Assembly (NCBI GenBank): GCA_965116945.1
Contig: OZ220734.1
Location: forward strand, 1,240,001-1,304,000
DNA: 64,000 nucleotides
Source: Plut-88900 sp965116945
GTDB lineage: Bacteria; Chloroflexota; Dehalococcoidia; Plut-88900
Direction: 5' to 3'
The position numbers were made by a program, and so were the translations under genes. The notes beneath the pieces were generated by a model that was not told where the DNA came from, did no database searches, and saw nothing but the letters and a program-made list of their open reading frames with translations. Below are positions 52,763-61,821 of this stretch, one piece after another (position 1 is the first letter of the stretch; every line of letters starts with the position of its first letter).

Positions 52763-52966
52763 CTAGGCCCTGGCCTTCATCCTCTCGGACAGCATTTCGC
52801 CGCCCATGGACCAGTTTTCGCCTTCGGTCTCGGTGATGATGACGTGAACGGACTCCGCCGAGGGGGTGCCGGCGATGTTGACCATGGCGTCGGTCATTGC
52901 CTTGACCAGGTCGGACTTCTGGGCGTCGCTTCTGCCGGGCAGCATCTCAACTCTAACTATAGGCAT
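52763..52966 (-). CDS. 4-oxalocrotonate tautomerase-family protein
   Basis: A 67-aa tautomerase. With the start at 52966 (AAGGAGG 6 nt upstream) the protein begins MPIVRVEMLPGRSDAQK, so Met removal gives the catalytic Pro1. The longer frame would bury the Pro and is rejected. The family interconverts enol and keto acids, for example in ring-cleavage pathways. It is flanked by amidohydrolase and LLM oxidoreductase genes on the same strand. Confidence 0.88.
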   Translation of the reverse strand: MPIVRVEMLPGRSDAQKSDLVKAMTDAMVNIAGTPSAESVHVIITETEGENWSMGGEMLSERMKARA

Positions 52967-53040
52967 GTTTGTCCTCCTTGACATGCAGGTACTCTCGGGA
53001 TTGGGAACGGGGAGATATTATCAGGGTGGGCCGAATGGCG

Positions 53041-54414
53041 CTACCGAGGGGGCAACGCAAAGGGGAAATGCACCGAAGGGTTGCGCTCCAGCAGCCGACG
53101 CCAGACTGCCTGTCCCATCTCTTCAGCACGGGCCACGACGCCCTCCTCGTCGATGGTGAGCAGCTTTCCGTCACGCATGAGCCAATTTCCGTCGACCATT
53201 ACGTCTTCTATGTCGTCGGCCTGGCCGTTGTGTATGAACGCCGACACAATGCGGTGGTTCGGCACGAGGTGGGGGCGCATGGTGTTGATAATGAACAGGT
53301 CGGCCTTCTTGCCTACTTCCAGGCTGCCCACTTCATCGGCAATCCCCAAGGCTCGAGCGCTTCCCATTGTCGCCCACTCCAGCATCTGCTCCGGCTGAGG
53401 GGCCATGGGTGTGTGCCGGCGTATGCGCTCGGCGAAGAGGCCCGTCCGCAGGACGTGGAGCATATTCTCGTCCATGTTGTCGGAGCCCATGCCCATGTTG
53501 CACCCGGCGGCATCCAGCTCTGTGGCCGGGGCTGCAGCGCCTCGTCGGGCGGCGATGGCCGGGTTGAAGGAAACATTGGTCCGCGTCTGACCCGCTAGGG
53601 CGATTTCCGACTGGTCCAGGTACCGGCAGTGCGCGGCCACGACCCTCGGGCCGAGGGCGCCATTGACGTAGAGGTACTGGGTCGGCCTCGCGCCCCTGGT
53701 CCGCATCACCGCCTGGACCTCGTTGTAGCTTTCGCTGAGGTGCACAGTCATGCCGATATCGTACTGGTCGGCGACCCGGCGGCATTCCTGCAGTAGCTCG
53801 GGGGAGCAGTACTCGGGGGTGGAGGGCGAAGTCATGCACGTCACCCGACCCTCCGCCTTGCCATGCCATGCCTCAATGAGATCGACGCTTTTGCGCATAC
53901 CGGCCTCGGCCTTCGCCGGGATGAAGTCGTACTGGCTCCTGCGCGCCAGGTCCATGTCGATATCCTCGACGTATTCCGCAAGGGTCATCCGCATACCGGT
54001 GGCGGCAAGGGAGTCGGCGTAGCTGGCTATGTCAGCCTCTATTTCTAGGACGCAGGTTGCGCCGCTTCGAATCGACTCGATGGCGCCCAGCAATGCGAAT
54101 ACGTTGTCCTCTTCCTTGCCCATAAGGGAACGGGTGTCTTCGGGGAAGCGGAGGGTGGTGGGGAACCCGGTGTCCTCCAGGATGCCCTTGTTGATGGTCT
54201 TCAGGAGGTGGGTGTGGGCGTTTATCAGGCCGGGGAATACGGCTTTGCCCCGGCCGTCCACAACATCGGCGGCAGGGAATTGGGAGATTACTTCTTCGGA
54301 AGGGCCAAGGGCGGCGATTCTGTCGTGCTCGATGCCTATAGCGGATTCGTGGAGGATGGTCCTGCCCGGGCCGCCGGTCACGATTGTCGTGTTCTTGATT
54401 ATTGTTGCCGTCAT
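53041..54414 (-). CDS. Amidohydrolase (cytosine deaminase / TrzN-AtzA / SsnA-like group)
   Basis: A 457-aa metal-dependent hydrolase that deaminates or dechlorinates nitrogen heterocycles or related compounds. Visible are HxH (His67, His69 in NAHTHLL), MTVHLSE with the Glu, AAHCRYL with the third His, and GMGSDN with the catalytic Asp. The composite beta-sandwich at both ends (DIEDVMVDGNWLMRDG) is standard. It is first in the amidohydrolase-tautomerase-LLM set. The exact substrate is unknown. Confidence 0.87.
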   Translation of the reverse strand: MTATIIKNTTIVTGGPGRTILHESAIGIEHDRIAALGPSEEVISQFPAADVVDGRGKAVFPGLINAHTHLLKTINKGILEDTGFPTTLRFPEDTRSLMGKEEDNVFALLGAIESIRSGATCVLEIEADIASYADSLAATGMRMTLAEYVEDIDMDLARRSQYDFIPAKAEAGMRKSVDLIEAWHGKAEGRVTCMTSPSTPEYCSPELLQECRRVADQYDIGMTVHLSESYNEVQAVMRTRGARPTQYLYVNGALGPRVVAAHCRYLDQSEIALAGQTRTNVSFNPAIAARRGAAAPATELDAAGCNMGMGSDNMDENMLHVLRTGLFAERIRRHTPMAPQPEQMLEWATMGSARALGIADEVGSLEVGKKADLFIINTMRPHLVPNHRIVSAFIHNGQADDIEDVMVDGNWLMRDGKLLTIDEEGVVARAEEMGQAVWRRLLERNPSVHFPFALPPR

Positions 54415-54481
54415 TAACTGTCTCGATGTGTGTGATTCAGTCTGCCGTATTGCCAGGAAATGCGTTGGGGCCCGGCCGGGC

Positions 54482-54487
54482 TATAAT
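54482..54487 (+). promoter_or_regulatory. Probable -10 element upstream of the nuclease gene
   Basis: Perfect TATAAT; the -35 is unclear. It would give a leader of about 80 nt before the ATG at 54574. Confidence 0.35.
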
Positions 54488-54573
54488 ACGCCTGAAATCC
54501 CTGATTGACGATAAGCCCTAACATTTGGTGCCAGACCGTATATTCGGGCAAATCAGTCGATAGGAAGGCAGAC

Positions 54574-55662
54574 ATGGAAGAGGTAAAGATATGGGCGATT
54601 CAGGATGAGTCCAACGTATCAGAGTTGGCTAGGAGAGGAGTTGATACCGAGCTACTGTTGGAAGACATCCTAGTCCAAAATCCCGACATGCTGATCAAGG
54701 GATTGCAATTGGTGGGCAGGCAGACGCCGACGGAAGGCGGCCCTTTAGACCTGCTCGGGGTGGATGAAGATGGACGTCTTGTTGTCTTTGAACTGAAACG
54801 CGGCACACTCACCCGGGACGCCGTCGCTCAAGTTATAGATTACACATCTGGCCTTGATGCCATGGGGGTTCAAGGCGTTACACAGCATATTGAAGGTCGC
54901 TCCGGGAAGCCAGGGATTGAGAAAATAGAGAACTTCCCGGAGTGGTATGAGGCGGGAGGCTTTGGCGACATAGAAGGGCTGTTGCCGCCGCGCATGTTCC
55001 TCGTTGGGCTCGGGGTTGATAACAGGACGGAACGGATGGTGAACTTCCTAGCCAAAAACAGCAACCTGGATATAGCCCTGCTTACATTCCATGGTTTCAA
55101 CTATGAAGGCAAGACGTTGCTCGCTAAACAGGTTAAGGTGGAAGGGAGAGACCGGCCTCCTGACAAAAGGCCAAGTAATGAAGAACTAAGGGAGTCATTG
55201 CGTGAGCGCTCGAAAGAATTCGGTATAGGTCTCCTGTACGAAGAAATACGAAAGATGCTAAGTGACAATTGGCCATCGTCCAGACAATATCCGAAGAAGC
55301 TTGGATTTACCGTAACGATGCAACCATCTCCAGGCAAAAGACGTCGCAGCTATGCACGCATAGATCCTGAGAATGAGCAAGTGAGACTGGTATTCTTTCA
55401 ACGTGCTATCGACATGTGCAGAGATGAATTCATGGATGCGGTTGATTTAATACCTTGCGAAACGTGGCCTCGGCATAGGCACCCAATAAAGGACAAAGGC
55501 AATACTGAAATCCAGTTTCTACTTTCCCAGGACGCGTGGAATTCTCACAGGGAAACGATATCTAAGCTTACGCGGGCGGTCTATGAAGGCCTAGAGGACA
55601 GTAACACAGAAGATGACGTCGCCCTCGATTCATTGATTACAACTGCCTCAACCCATGCCTAA
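54574..55662 (+). CDS. NucS/DUF91-like PD-(D/E)xK nuclease
   Basis: A 362-aa protein whose N-terminal third has the NucS-type nuclease core: GGPLDLLGVDEDG (Asp) followed by LVVFELKRG (ExK) and AVAQVIDYTSGL. The C-terminal part (ARIDPENEQVRLVFF and so on) resembles no domain I can name. It may act in mismatch repair or in defence. The start is at 54574 for GGAAGG just upstream. Base composition is less GC-rich than neighbouring genes. Its last 8 bases overlap the next gene. Confidence 0.72.
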   Translation: MEEVKIWAIQDESNVSELARRGVDTELLLEDILVQNPDMLIKGLQLVGRQTPTEGGPLDLLGVDEDGRLVVFELKRGTLTRDAVAQVIDYTSGLDAMGVQGVTQHIEGRSGKPGIEKIENFPEWYEAGGFGDIEGLLPPRMFLVGLGVDNRTERMVNFLAKNSNLDIALLTFHGFNYEGKTLLAKQVKVEGRDRPPDKRPSNEELRESLRERSKEFGIGLLYEEIRKMLSDNWPSSRQYPKKLGFTVTMQPSPGKRRRSYARIDPENEQVRLVFFQRAIDMCRDEFMDAVDLIPCETWPRHRHPIKDKGNTEIQFLLSQDAWNSHRETISKLTRAVYEGLEDSNTEDDVALDSLITTASTHA

Positions 55663-56335
55663 CAACATCCGCCTACAATTCCTCGCCCTTCTCCTCCTAA
55701 CCTTCATGATCATCATCGCCGCCTGCGGTGGTACAGCCGTTGAAGAGGACACCCCCACCCCCGAGCCCACGGCTGAGCCAACTGTCAGGCCCACGCCCAC
55801 CTCCCTTCCCATCCCCACCGCCACCCCGACTCCGGAGTCGGCGCTCAGGCTGGGGGTCAAGGAGACACCCAACCCCAATGATCTGCCCCTGGGCGTTGAC
55901 ATTGGGAAGCTGGCACCGGACTTCCGCCTGGAGACCGAGGAGGGTGAGGTTATTGTGCTCAGCGACTTCCGCGGCAAGCCTGTCTTCATCAATTTCTTTG
56001 CGGTCTGGTGCGGCCCGTGCCGCTTCGAGATGCCGGAGATAGAAAGCGTACATCAGTCGCTGGGTGAAGAGTTGGTTGTTCTGGCGGTGGATGTGCGGGA
56101 GTCGGCGGAGAGGGTGAAAGGCTACAAGGAACTGCTGGGATTGACGATGCCCACCGTGCTGGATACCCGACGCGAGGTCGCAAACTCCTACCAGGTCCCG
56201 GGCTTGCCGTGGACCTTCATCCTGGATGATCAGGGCGTTATCCGGCACATCAAGTTCGGGGCGTTCATCAGCCGGGAAGAGATTATTGCGGCGCTGGGGA
56301 GCGTGGGGATTTCGGAGGAATCGGGGTCGGGCTAG
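55655..56335 (+). CDS. TlpA/ResA-like thioredoxin-fold lipoprotein
   Basis: A 226-aa exported thiol-disulfide protein. N-terminal signal with lipobox IIAAC, a Thr/Pro-rich linker (PTPEPTAEPTVRP), then a thioredoxin fold with active site WCGPC (near residue 118), APDFRLETEEG and the cis-Pro motif PGLPWTFI. It likely works in extracytoplasmic redox chemistry or cytochrome maturation. The stop codon lies in a CTAG shared with the convergent higA stop. Confidence 0.88.
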   Translation: MPNNIRLQFLALLLLTFMIIIAACGGTAVEEDTPTPEPTAEPTVRPTPTSLPIPTATPTPESALRLGVKETPNPNDLPLGVDIGKLAPDFRLETEEGEVIVLSDFRGKPVFINFFAVWCGPCRFEMPEIESVHQSLGEELVVLAVDVRESAERVKGYKELLGLTMPTVLDTRREVANSYQVPGLPWTFILDDQGVIRHIKFGAFISREEIIAALGSVGISEESGSG

Positions 56336-56628
56336 ACAGCGCTTGGTTCTTTGAACCTCTTGACCTTGATATGCTTCGCACGATCTCGAGCGTGCCAGAG
56401 GTCGTAGGCAATTTGCATTCTTAGCCAGGTGTCGGGCGTCGAGCCAAAAGCTTTCGAAAAGCGGATTGCCATGTCCACCGATACCCTGGATTTTCCGTTC
56501 AATACGCTAGAAAGAGCCTGGCGTGTCACGCGCAGACCCTTCGCCGCTTCTGTAATCGTCAATCCCAGCGCCTCAAGGCATTCGTACTTTACTACCTCGC
56601 CGGGATGGCAAGGGTTGGCCATTGGCAT
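56332..56628 (-). CDS. higA: HigA-family antitoxin/regulator, no HigB seen
   Basis: A 98-aa HTH protein: HPGEVVKYECLEALGLTITEAAKGLRVTRQ is the HigA signature, followed by LSSVLNGKSRVSVDMAIRFSKAFGSTPDTWLRMQ. GGAGGTG is 5 nt before the ATG at 56628. HigB normally lies directly upstream, but here a 23-nt gap leads to an unrelated methyltransferase. It is an orphan HigA or has a distant partner. Confidence 0.85.
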   Translation of the reverse strand: MPMANPCHPGEVVKYECLEALGLTITEAAKGLRVTRQALSSVLNGKSRVSVDMAIRFSKAFGSTPDTWLRMQIAYDLWHARDRAKHIKVKRFKEPSAV

Positions 56629-56651
56629 AGCGCACCTCCGATGACCTGATC

Positions 56652-57296
56652 TTACACCGTTGATGCTGCTGAGACCACGAACACCGGGTCACTGTAGGCG
56701 CCGACCCTCGGGGTGATGTCCCGGGCCGCCGGGTCCCCCCACCCGCCCGACCGCCGGAAGTACGCCCCGATTAGTTGCGCCCTGTCACTGTCCGACAGCG
56801 CTTTCCATATGGCCGTGGCCTTTGTCGGGAACATGCGGTTGGAGTAGATGACGTGGAACCGGGCGCCGGGGCGCAGGACCCTGGCCACCTCTGCGAACAA
56901 CTGCCCGGGTCTCGTCAGGTACTGCACCGAGACTGTCAATATCGCTGCGTCGAATATGGAGTTTCGAAAGGGTAAATTCGGGTTGGCGTTAAGGTCGTGG
57001 AGAAGGGCGTCGTCCAGTTGGGGGTTCTCCCTCATCTCGATTCGATTCAACCCGAGCCCTACTACCTTTCCCCTCTCCTGCCCCTCCGGCAGATGTGACC
57101 TCCAGCTGCTCATCAGGTCCAGTATTACGCCTCCGGAAGGCAATTCCTCCGACAGGTAATCTCCGATCGCACGTATGGCATGTTCGTCTATGTGGACTAC
57201 GAGTCGGGGTTCGGAGTAGAAGAGGGCGTCGGGCCTTTCGTCATCTCTCCTGAAATATTCCGGCCCGAATGACGGGCCTTCTGGTCTACTGCTCAT
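56652..57296 (-). CDS. SAM-dependent methyltransferase, divergent motif I
   Basis: A 214-aa class I methyltransferase-like protein. VILDLMSSWRSHLP is in the place of motif I but lacks the usual GxGxG; DAAILTVSVQYLTRPGQLFAEVARVLRPGARFHVIYSNRMFP matches motifs IV-VI. This pattern is seen in small uncharacterised methyltransferases. No ribosome site is evident before the ATG. Substrate unknown. Confidence 0.75.
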   Translation of the reverse strand: MSSRPEGPSFGPEYFRRDDERPDALFYSEPRLVVHIDEHAIRAIGDYLSEELPSGGVILDLMSSWRSHLPEGQERGKVVGLGLNRIEMRENPQLDDALLHDLNANPNLPFRNSIFDAAILTVSVQYLTRPGQLFAEVARVLRPGARFHVIYSNRMFPTKATAIWKALSDSDRAQLIGAYFRRSGGWGDPAARDITPRVGAYSDPVFVVSAASTV

Positions 57297-57425
57297 AAAA
57301 CTGCGTGTACACTGAAAACCGGCCCCCGAGATTCACCGTACTTTAACCCAATTCAGGTTGCCAGAGCCTGGGGAATAGCATCAACCCTTATACTCTCGAA
57401 GAATACCGAAGGAGGACACCGGACG

Positions 57426-58997
57426 ATGACTGAAAAAGAGAACCCGACGGTCGATGCAGGACCTTTCATCGCCTGGGCACGTGACAACGCTATACCGATC
57501 TCGATTCCTCGTACCGATGAGAACTATGACGATTTGGGTTTTCTGGGGGACGTAGTCGGCGATGCCCGGATAGTGGCCATCGGCGAGAACGCCCACTATC
57601 TGCACGAATGGAACCGCATCCGTGCGCGGGTATTCAAGTACCTTGTGGAAGAGCACGAGTTCAATACTTTTGTGCTGGAGTCGGGGCTGGTGGAGAGTCG
57701 GGCCATTCACGAATACGTCGCCGGTGCGGACGTCGACTGGGATACGGTGATCAATTCTGTGACCAACGCCTGGGGGATTTGGGCGGAGCTCCAGGAGCTT
57801 ATCCAATGGATGAGAGACTACAACGCCGACCCCAATCGAGACCGGGAACTGCGCTTTTACGGGATGGACGGCAGTGGAAACTGGTTCCACCTCAGGCACG
57901 CCTTCAATGCCGTTGTGGACTTTGGCCGCAAGGTTGATGCCGGGTTTGCCGATCATGTGCAATCTACTTTTGAATGTCCGGTCAACGACATCAACTTCGA
58001 CCTGCGAGGCGAGGTTGAAGAAGAGACCTGGCGCAACCTGATTGCGGAATCCACCCTGGTCGTTAACCGGATTGAGCAGCAGAGAAGGGCTTATATCCAG
58101 GCCAGCTCCCAGGACGACTATGACTGGGCGCTGAGAAGCGCGGAGATCCTACGCGACCTGTTCCTGACCCTGGCCCAGACCGGCGACCTTGATTCCGACG
58201 ACGGATTCCGGGCCTTCTGGAACACCCGGGACGTCTCGATGGCCTGTTCTCTGGAGTGGATTCTGAAGCGTGAAGGGCCCGGGGCCCGGATGGTGGTCGG
58301 TGCCCACAACAGCCATTTGCAGCTGTACCCGGTGCGCATACAGAGGGGGACCTCAATGGGGTCATACGTTGCGAACCGTATAGGCAGGGAAAAGCTGCTG
58401 TACGTTGGTGTATCAAGCACTTACTCAGTGAAGGGCGAAGACCCCAGGCCCGACTCCAACGCCGCCGCCTATGAGCAGGTCGGGCCTGAGTGTTACTTCC
58501 TGGATCTTCGCAAAGCACCCGACTCAGGGCCCGCAGCGGACTGGCTGAACACCGAGAGGATGACGCGTCACAATCTTCGTTATACGCCCCAGGCCCCGGG
58601 CCTTGCCTGGGACTGCCTGATATTCCACCGCACCGTCTCCATAGCTGAAGTGGCCCTTGGGCCCTCCATGGCCAGAGAACTTGCTGCGCCGGACCCTTCT
58701 CGGTTCGACGAACATGTGGGGCGGTATTCGATAGTGGGGTTTCTCGGCCAGCATCCTGATTTGGACATCACCCGAGAGGGAGACAAGCTTTACTCTAATG
58801 GGGAACGAGACCTGAGTGGAGAGCTTTTCCCACCCTACCTTTCGGAGATACGGGAAACTGAGGATGGGAATTTCGTGTGGTCGGAGTGGCCGGCGGTGCT
58901 CGAGTTTCACTCGGGGGCAGGGCGCAGCGAGCGGGTGACGGTCACCATGCCGGGCATGGGCAGCTTTCACGGGGAACGAGTCGAGGCTTCCGACTAG
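57426..58997 (+). CDS. Erythromycin esterase-family protein
   Basis: A 523-aa protein of the EreA/EreB-like superfamily. The pattern GENAHYLHEW (His57 as the candidate for the EreB general base, Glu61), LESG (Glu85), NTRDVSMACSLEWIL and VVGAHNSHLQ gives the usual His/Glu/Arg/His active-site set. A C-terminal beta domain (from about residue 410) is an addition not found in EreB. Macrolide hydrolysis is only one possible activity, as most environmental members have unknown substrates. GGAGG lies 10 nt upstream of the ATG. Confidence 0.8.
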   Translation: MTEKENPTVDAGPFIAWARDNAIPISIPRTDENYDDLGFLGDVVGDARIVAIGENAHYLHEWNRIRARVFKYLVEEHEFNTFVLESGLVESRAIHEYVAGADVDWDTVINSVTNAWGIWAELQELIQWMRDYNADPNRDRELRFYGMDGSGNWFHLRHAFNAVVDFGRKVDAGFADHVQSTFECPVNDINFDLRGEVEEETWRNLIAESTLVVNRIEQQRRAYIQASSQDDYDWALRSAEILRDLFLTLAQTGDLDSDDGFRAFWNTRDVSMACSLEWILKREGPGARMVVGAHNSHLQLYPVRIQRGTSMGSYVANRIGREKLLYVGVSSTYSVKGEDPRPDSNAAAYEQVGPECYFLDLRKAPDSGPAADWLNTERMTRHNLRYTPQAPGLAWDCLIFHRTVSIAEVALGPSMARELAAPDPSRFDEHVGRYSIVGFLGQHPDLDITREGDKLYSNGERDLSGELFPPYLSEIRETEDGNFVWSEWPAVLEFHSGAGRSERVTVTMPGMGSFHGERVEASD

Positions 58998-59017
58998 GTA
59001 GAACTCAGCAGGCGCAC

Positions 59018-60268
59018 TCAAGTACGGCTCCCCGCCCCGCCCTGCCCCCGCAGAAGCACTGCACTCAATACCAGGGCCAGGGACCCAAACGCCGTGTAGA
59101 AGAGCGCTTGCCTCAGGTCTCCTGTTGCCTCCTGGATGAATCCCACCATCAACGGGCCGATAGCCGCACCGGTTGATATGGCAATCCGCAACAGCGCCTG
59201 GCCAACGGCAACCTCCCTCGGTTTGATATTTGGCAGGTAGAAGACCATTCCCATCAACACTGCGAAGAAGGCGGAGAAAAGACCCTTGATGGTCGCAAGC
59301 AGCACAACAAGGACGGCAGGCTCGGTGTAAAGCATAAGCAGGATCAGGATGAACTTTGCGATCCCGCACACCGCCAGGACAAGGGGTCGGTGCCTGCCGA
59401 AGAAAGCTACTGCGTTTATACCTATTGAGCTCGGGGCTGCTGCCAGGGCCGATAACCCCACCGCCACCCCCACCATGGTTGCAGAGAGGTTTAACGAGGT
59501 CTCCGCAAAAGTGGGCCAGAATACGGTGAAGGCCATTTCTGAAAGCACGACACCCAAAAGCCCTATGCTCGCATACCAGAGCTCCCGGTATTTCAACACG
59601 CTCTTCAGGGGAGTCCCAGACTGTGACTCTACGCGCCTCTTTTGCTCTTCCCCACCCCGCTCCCTCCCGACAAGGACCCACAACAGCGTCAGCGCAAGAC
59701 ATAAGAACCCCCAGACATGCAGGGCATTCCTCCACCCCCCAGTCCATTCAATAATTAGTGGGGTGAGGAACGACACTACCCCGAACATAGTGTCCACGCT
59801 GCCCACCAGGATGCCGTTCGTCATTGCCATCTGGCGGCGGGTAGACCATTGCTGGATCAGGAGGACCCTCGGGGCCTGGGTGAACATGGTGCCAAGGGCC
59901 AGTGACATCCTCCCGAGAATAAGCATCGCATAAATGGGCGCCCTTGCCTGAAGGAACACCGATCCCGCGACCAACAGAAGCGCAAACGTCATCATTCGCC
60001 GGGGTCTGAACCTCGAGGACCAGGAATTTATCGGCATTACCAAAACGAGGTTGGCAAGCAACGCCGACGACCCCACTAGGCCCTGTTGAGTCGGAGAAAG
60101 CCCCATCTCCCGGGAGATATCCGGCAGCATTAACCCGATGAAGAAAAGCATCGACATCGAGGTGGAGATGCCGGAGGCCATGCCGCCGATAACCACCCAG
60201 CGATAGCGGGGAATAGCCTCCTCGGGGGTGGAACCGAAACGGGTGGTTTGTGTAGATGCGGCTGCCAT
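59018..60268 (-). CDS. MFS transporter
   Basis: A 416-aa major facilitator, about 12 helices, with RFRPRRMMTF and FFGRHRPLVL loops. The start at 60268 is preferred; a longer frame overlaps the CoA-transferase gene. It begins 37 nt after the CoA-transferase stop, so transporter and CoA-transferase probably share a transcript and a carboxylic-acid substrate. Confidence 0.83.
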   Translation of the reverse strand: MAAASTQTTRFGSTPEEAIPRYRWVVIGGMASGISTSMSMLFFIGLMLPDISREMGLSPTQQGLVGSSALLANLVLVMPINSWSSRFRPRRMMTFALLLVAGSVFLQARAPIYAMLILGRMSLALGTMFTQAPRVLLIQQWSTRRQMAMTNGILVGSVDTMFGVVSFLTPLIIEWTGGWRNALHVWGFLCLALTLLWVLVGRERGGEEQKRRVESQSGTPLKSVLKYRELWYASIGLLGVVLSEMAFTVFWPTFAETSLNLSATMVGVAVGLSALAAAPSSIGINAVAFFGRHRPLVLAVCGIAKFILILLMLYTEPAVLVVLLATIKGLFSAFFAVLMGMVFYLPNIKPREVAVGQALLRIAISTGAAIGPLMVGFIQEATGDLRQALFYTAFGSLALVLSAVLLRGQGGAGSRT

Positions 60269-60305
60269 GGCCTCGGCAGCCACTATAGCACTATGACGAC
60301 AGCGG

Positions 60306-61559
60306 TTAGATGACCCCGGACTCCCGCATGCTGGCAACTTCTTCCCAGTCGTACCCGCAAACCTCGGTCAGGACTTCTTCGGTGTGCTGCCCGAACTCGG
60401 GAGCTGCAATTCCAACCGATGCGGGAGTCTTGGAGAACTTGACCGGCAGACCCGTAGTCTTGGTGGGGCCAATTGTCGGGTGCTGGGTGGGAACAACGTA
60501 CTCGTTGGCGAGCACCTGCGGGTCGGTGGCCGATTCCGCCACCGTCTGGACCAAGGTGTATACGAACCGCACTTTCTTACTGGAGAAAAGGTCTGCCCAT
60601 GTTTGTCGGGCCCTGGAGCCGAAGGTTTCGATAAGGACGTCCCTGAATGCCGCCGCGTTGTCCAGCCTGCTAGCAAGGGTGTCGAAGCGTGGATCGTCTA
60701 CGTACATGTCCAGTCCCAGGACTGAGCAAAACTCTTCCCAAATCCGCTCGGGATGGGGCTCATTGAGCATAAGCCATTTTCCGTCCCCGCACTTGTACCA
60801 GTTAACGAAGGGGTCCAGCGAGCTGTGAGGAGAAGTACCAAACGTCGAGTCGTTCTTCCAGAGATACATGTGGAAATTATCGTGCTGGAGGTGCACCGAA
60901 CTCCCGAGCATTGAGGCATCTACCGCCTGTCCTACACCCTGTTTCTCCCTGGCAATCAAAGCTGCCATGATCCCGTAGACAAGCATGGTAGCGCCCATTT
61001 GGTCGAAGGTGCCGCCACCGATGATTATCGGGTCGCCGCCCTCTGCGTTTCCCATGCGGTAGGCATAGCCTGTGTGGGCCTGTATCGAGGAGTCGTACCC
61101 GTGCTTGTTGGCCAACGGGCCCCGGGTGCCGTATGCCGTGTTTATTGCCCAGACCAGCCTGGGGTTTATGGCGGAAAGGGTCTCGTAGTCCACGCCCAAG
61201 CGTTCCACGACGTCCGAGGTGTAGTTGGTGAAGAAGACATCGGCTTTGGAGATGAGCCTGTGCAGGACTTCCTTGCCCTGTTCGCTTTTGATGTCCAGGG
61301 TAATTGCCCGCTTGCTGCGGTTCACCATCTCGAACCAGAGGGCTCGGTCCCCGGGCAATTCCAGGCTGTGTCCGAAGGTACGGGTAACCCCGCGCGCCGG
61401 GTCTCCGACTCCAGGCTGCTCTATCTTGATGACGTCCGCCCCAAGGTCCCCGAGCATGTAGCCGGCTCCCGCGCCGTTGTGCCAGACGGCCAGTTCGATT
61501 ACCCGTATCCCTTTTAGAGGCCCGTACAGACTGGCCGATTCGCCGTTATCCGACTCCAT
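60306..61559 (-). CDS. Class III CoA-transferase (CaiB/BaiF family)
   Basis: A 417-aa formyl-CoA-transferase-like enzyme that moves CoA between carboxylic acids. It begins with the LKGIRVIELAVWHNGAGAGYMLGDLGADVIKIE block. Catalytic Asp is likely Asp186 in GGTFDQMGATML, and HGYDSSIQAHTGYAY precedes it. NRSKRAITLD is also typical. It is followed by an MFS gene on the same strand; upstream lies the structured RNA unit on the opposite strand. Confidence 0.9.
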   Translation of the reverse strand: MESDNGESASLYGPLKGIRVIELAVWHNGAGAGYMLGDLGADVIKIEQPGVGDPARGVTRTFGHSLELPGDRALWFEMVNRSKRAITLDIKSEQGKEVLHRLISKADVFFTNYTSDVVERLGVDYETLSAINPRLVWAINTAYGTRGPLANKHGYDSSIQAHTGYAYRMGNAEGGDPIIIGGGTFDQMGATMLVYGIMAALIAREKQGVGQAVDASMLGSSVHLQHDNFHMYLWKNDSTFGTSPHSSLDPFVNWYKCGDGKWLMLNEPHPERIWEEFCSVLGLDMYVDDPRFDTLASRLDNAAAFRDVLIETFGSRARQTWADLFSSKKVRFVYTLVQTVAESATDPQVLANEYVVPTQHPTIGPTKTTGLPVKFSKTPASVGIAAPEFGQHTEEVLTEVCGYDWEEVASMRESGVI

Positions 61560-61656
61560 GTTGCGCCCCTTTTTGACGTCTACCGAGAAAGTTGTGCGAA
61601 ATGATATGCCTGCCGTGCATTTTCGGCAACGTTTGGATTCACATGCTGCGACGGTA

Positions 61657-61686
61657 TTGCGCGTTTGCCCCGGTAGCCTTTATATT
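61657..61686 (+). promoter_or_regulatory. Probable promoter of the small structured transcription unit
   Basis: TTGCGC (61657-61662) and TATATT (61681-61686) with 18-nt spacing, placing the transcript start near 61693, just before the anti-SD match. Confidence 0.5.
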
Positions 61687-61715
61687 GGAATTACATCAAG
61701 AAAGGAGGTGATCAA

Positions 61716-61760
61716 TTGGAAACAGATGATAAACGGACTGGTGAGGTGTCTGTAACGTAA
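61716..61760 (+). CDS. 14-codon ORF behind an extreme Shine-Dalgarno
   Basis: TTG at 61716 lies 7 nt after GGAGG and opens METDDKRTGEVSVT before TAA. The ribosome site is far stronger than any other in the window. An overlapping ATG (61725, +1 frame) gives only 10 codons. It is likely translated if transcribed; function unknown. Confidence 0.35.
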   Translation: METDDKRTGEVSVT

Positions 61761-61821
61761 ACGGTTTTGACACGTAGTTGTGCCCTTTGGGTTCCGTTTA
61801 CGGAATCCGCACAGGCACCGG

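Noticed and set aside
61697..61714. Fragment of a 16S rRNA 3' end on the minus strand
   Set aside because: Only the anti-SD-length tail matches; no other rRNA sequence is adjacent, so a ribosome-binding site on the plus strand explains it better.
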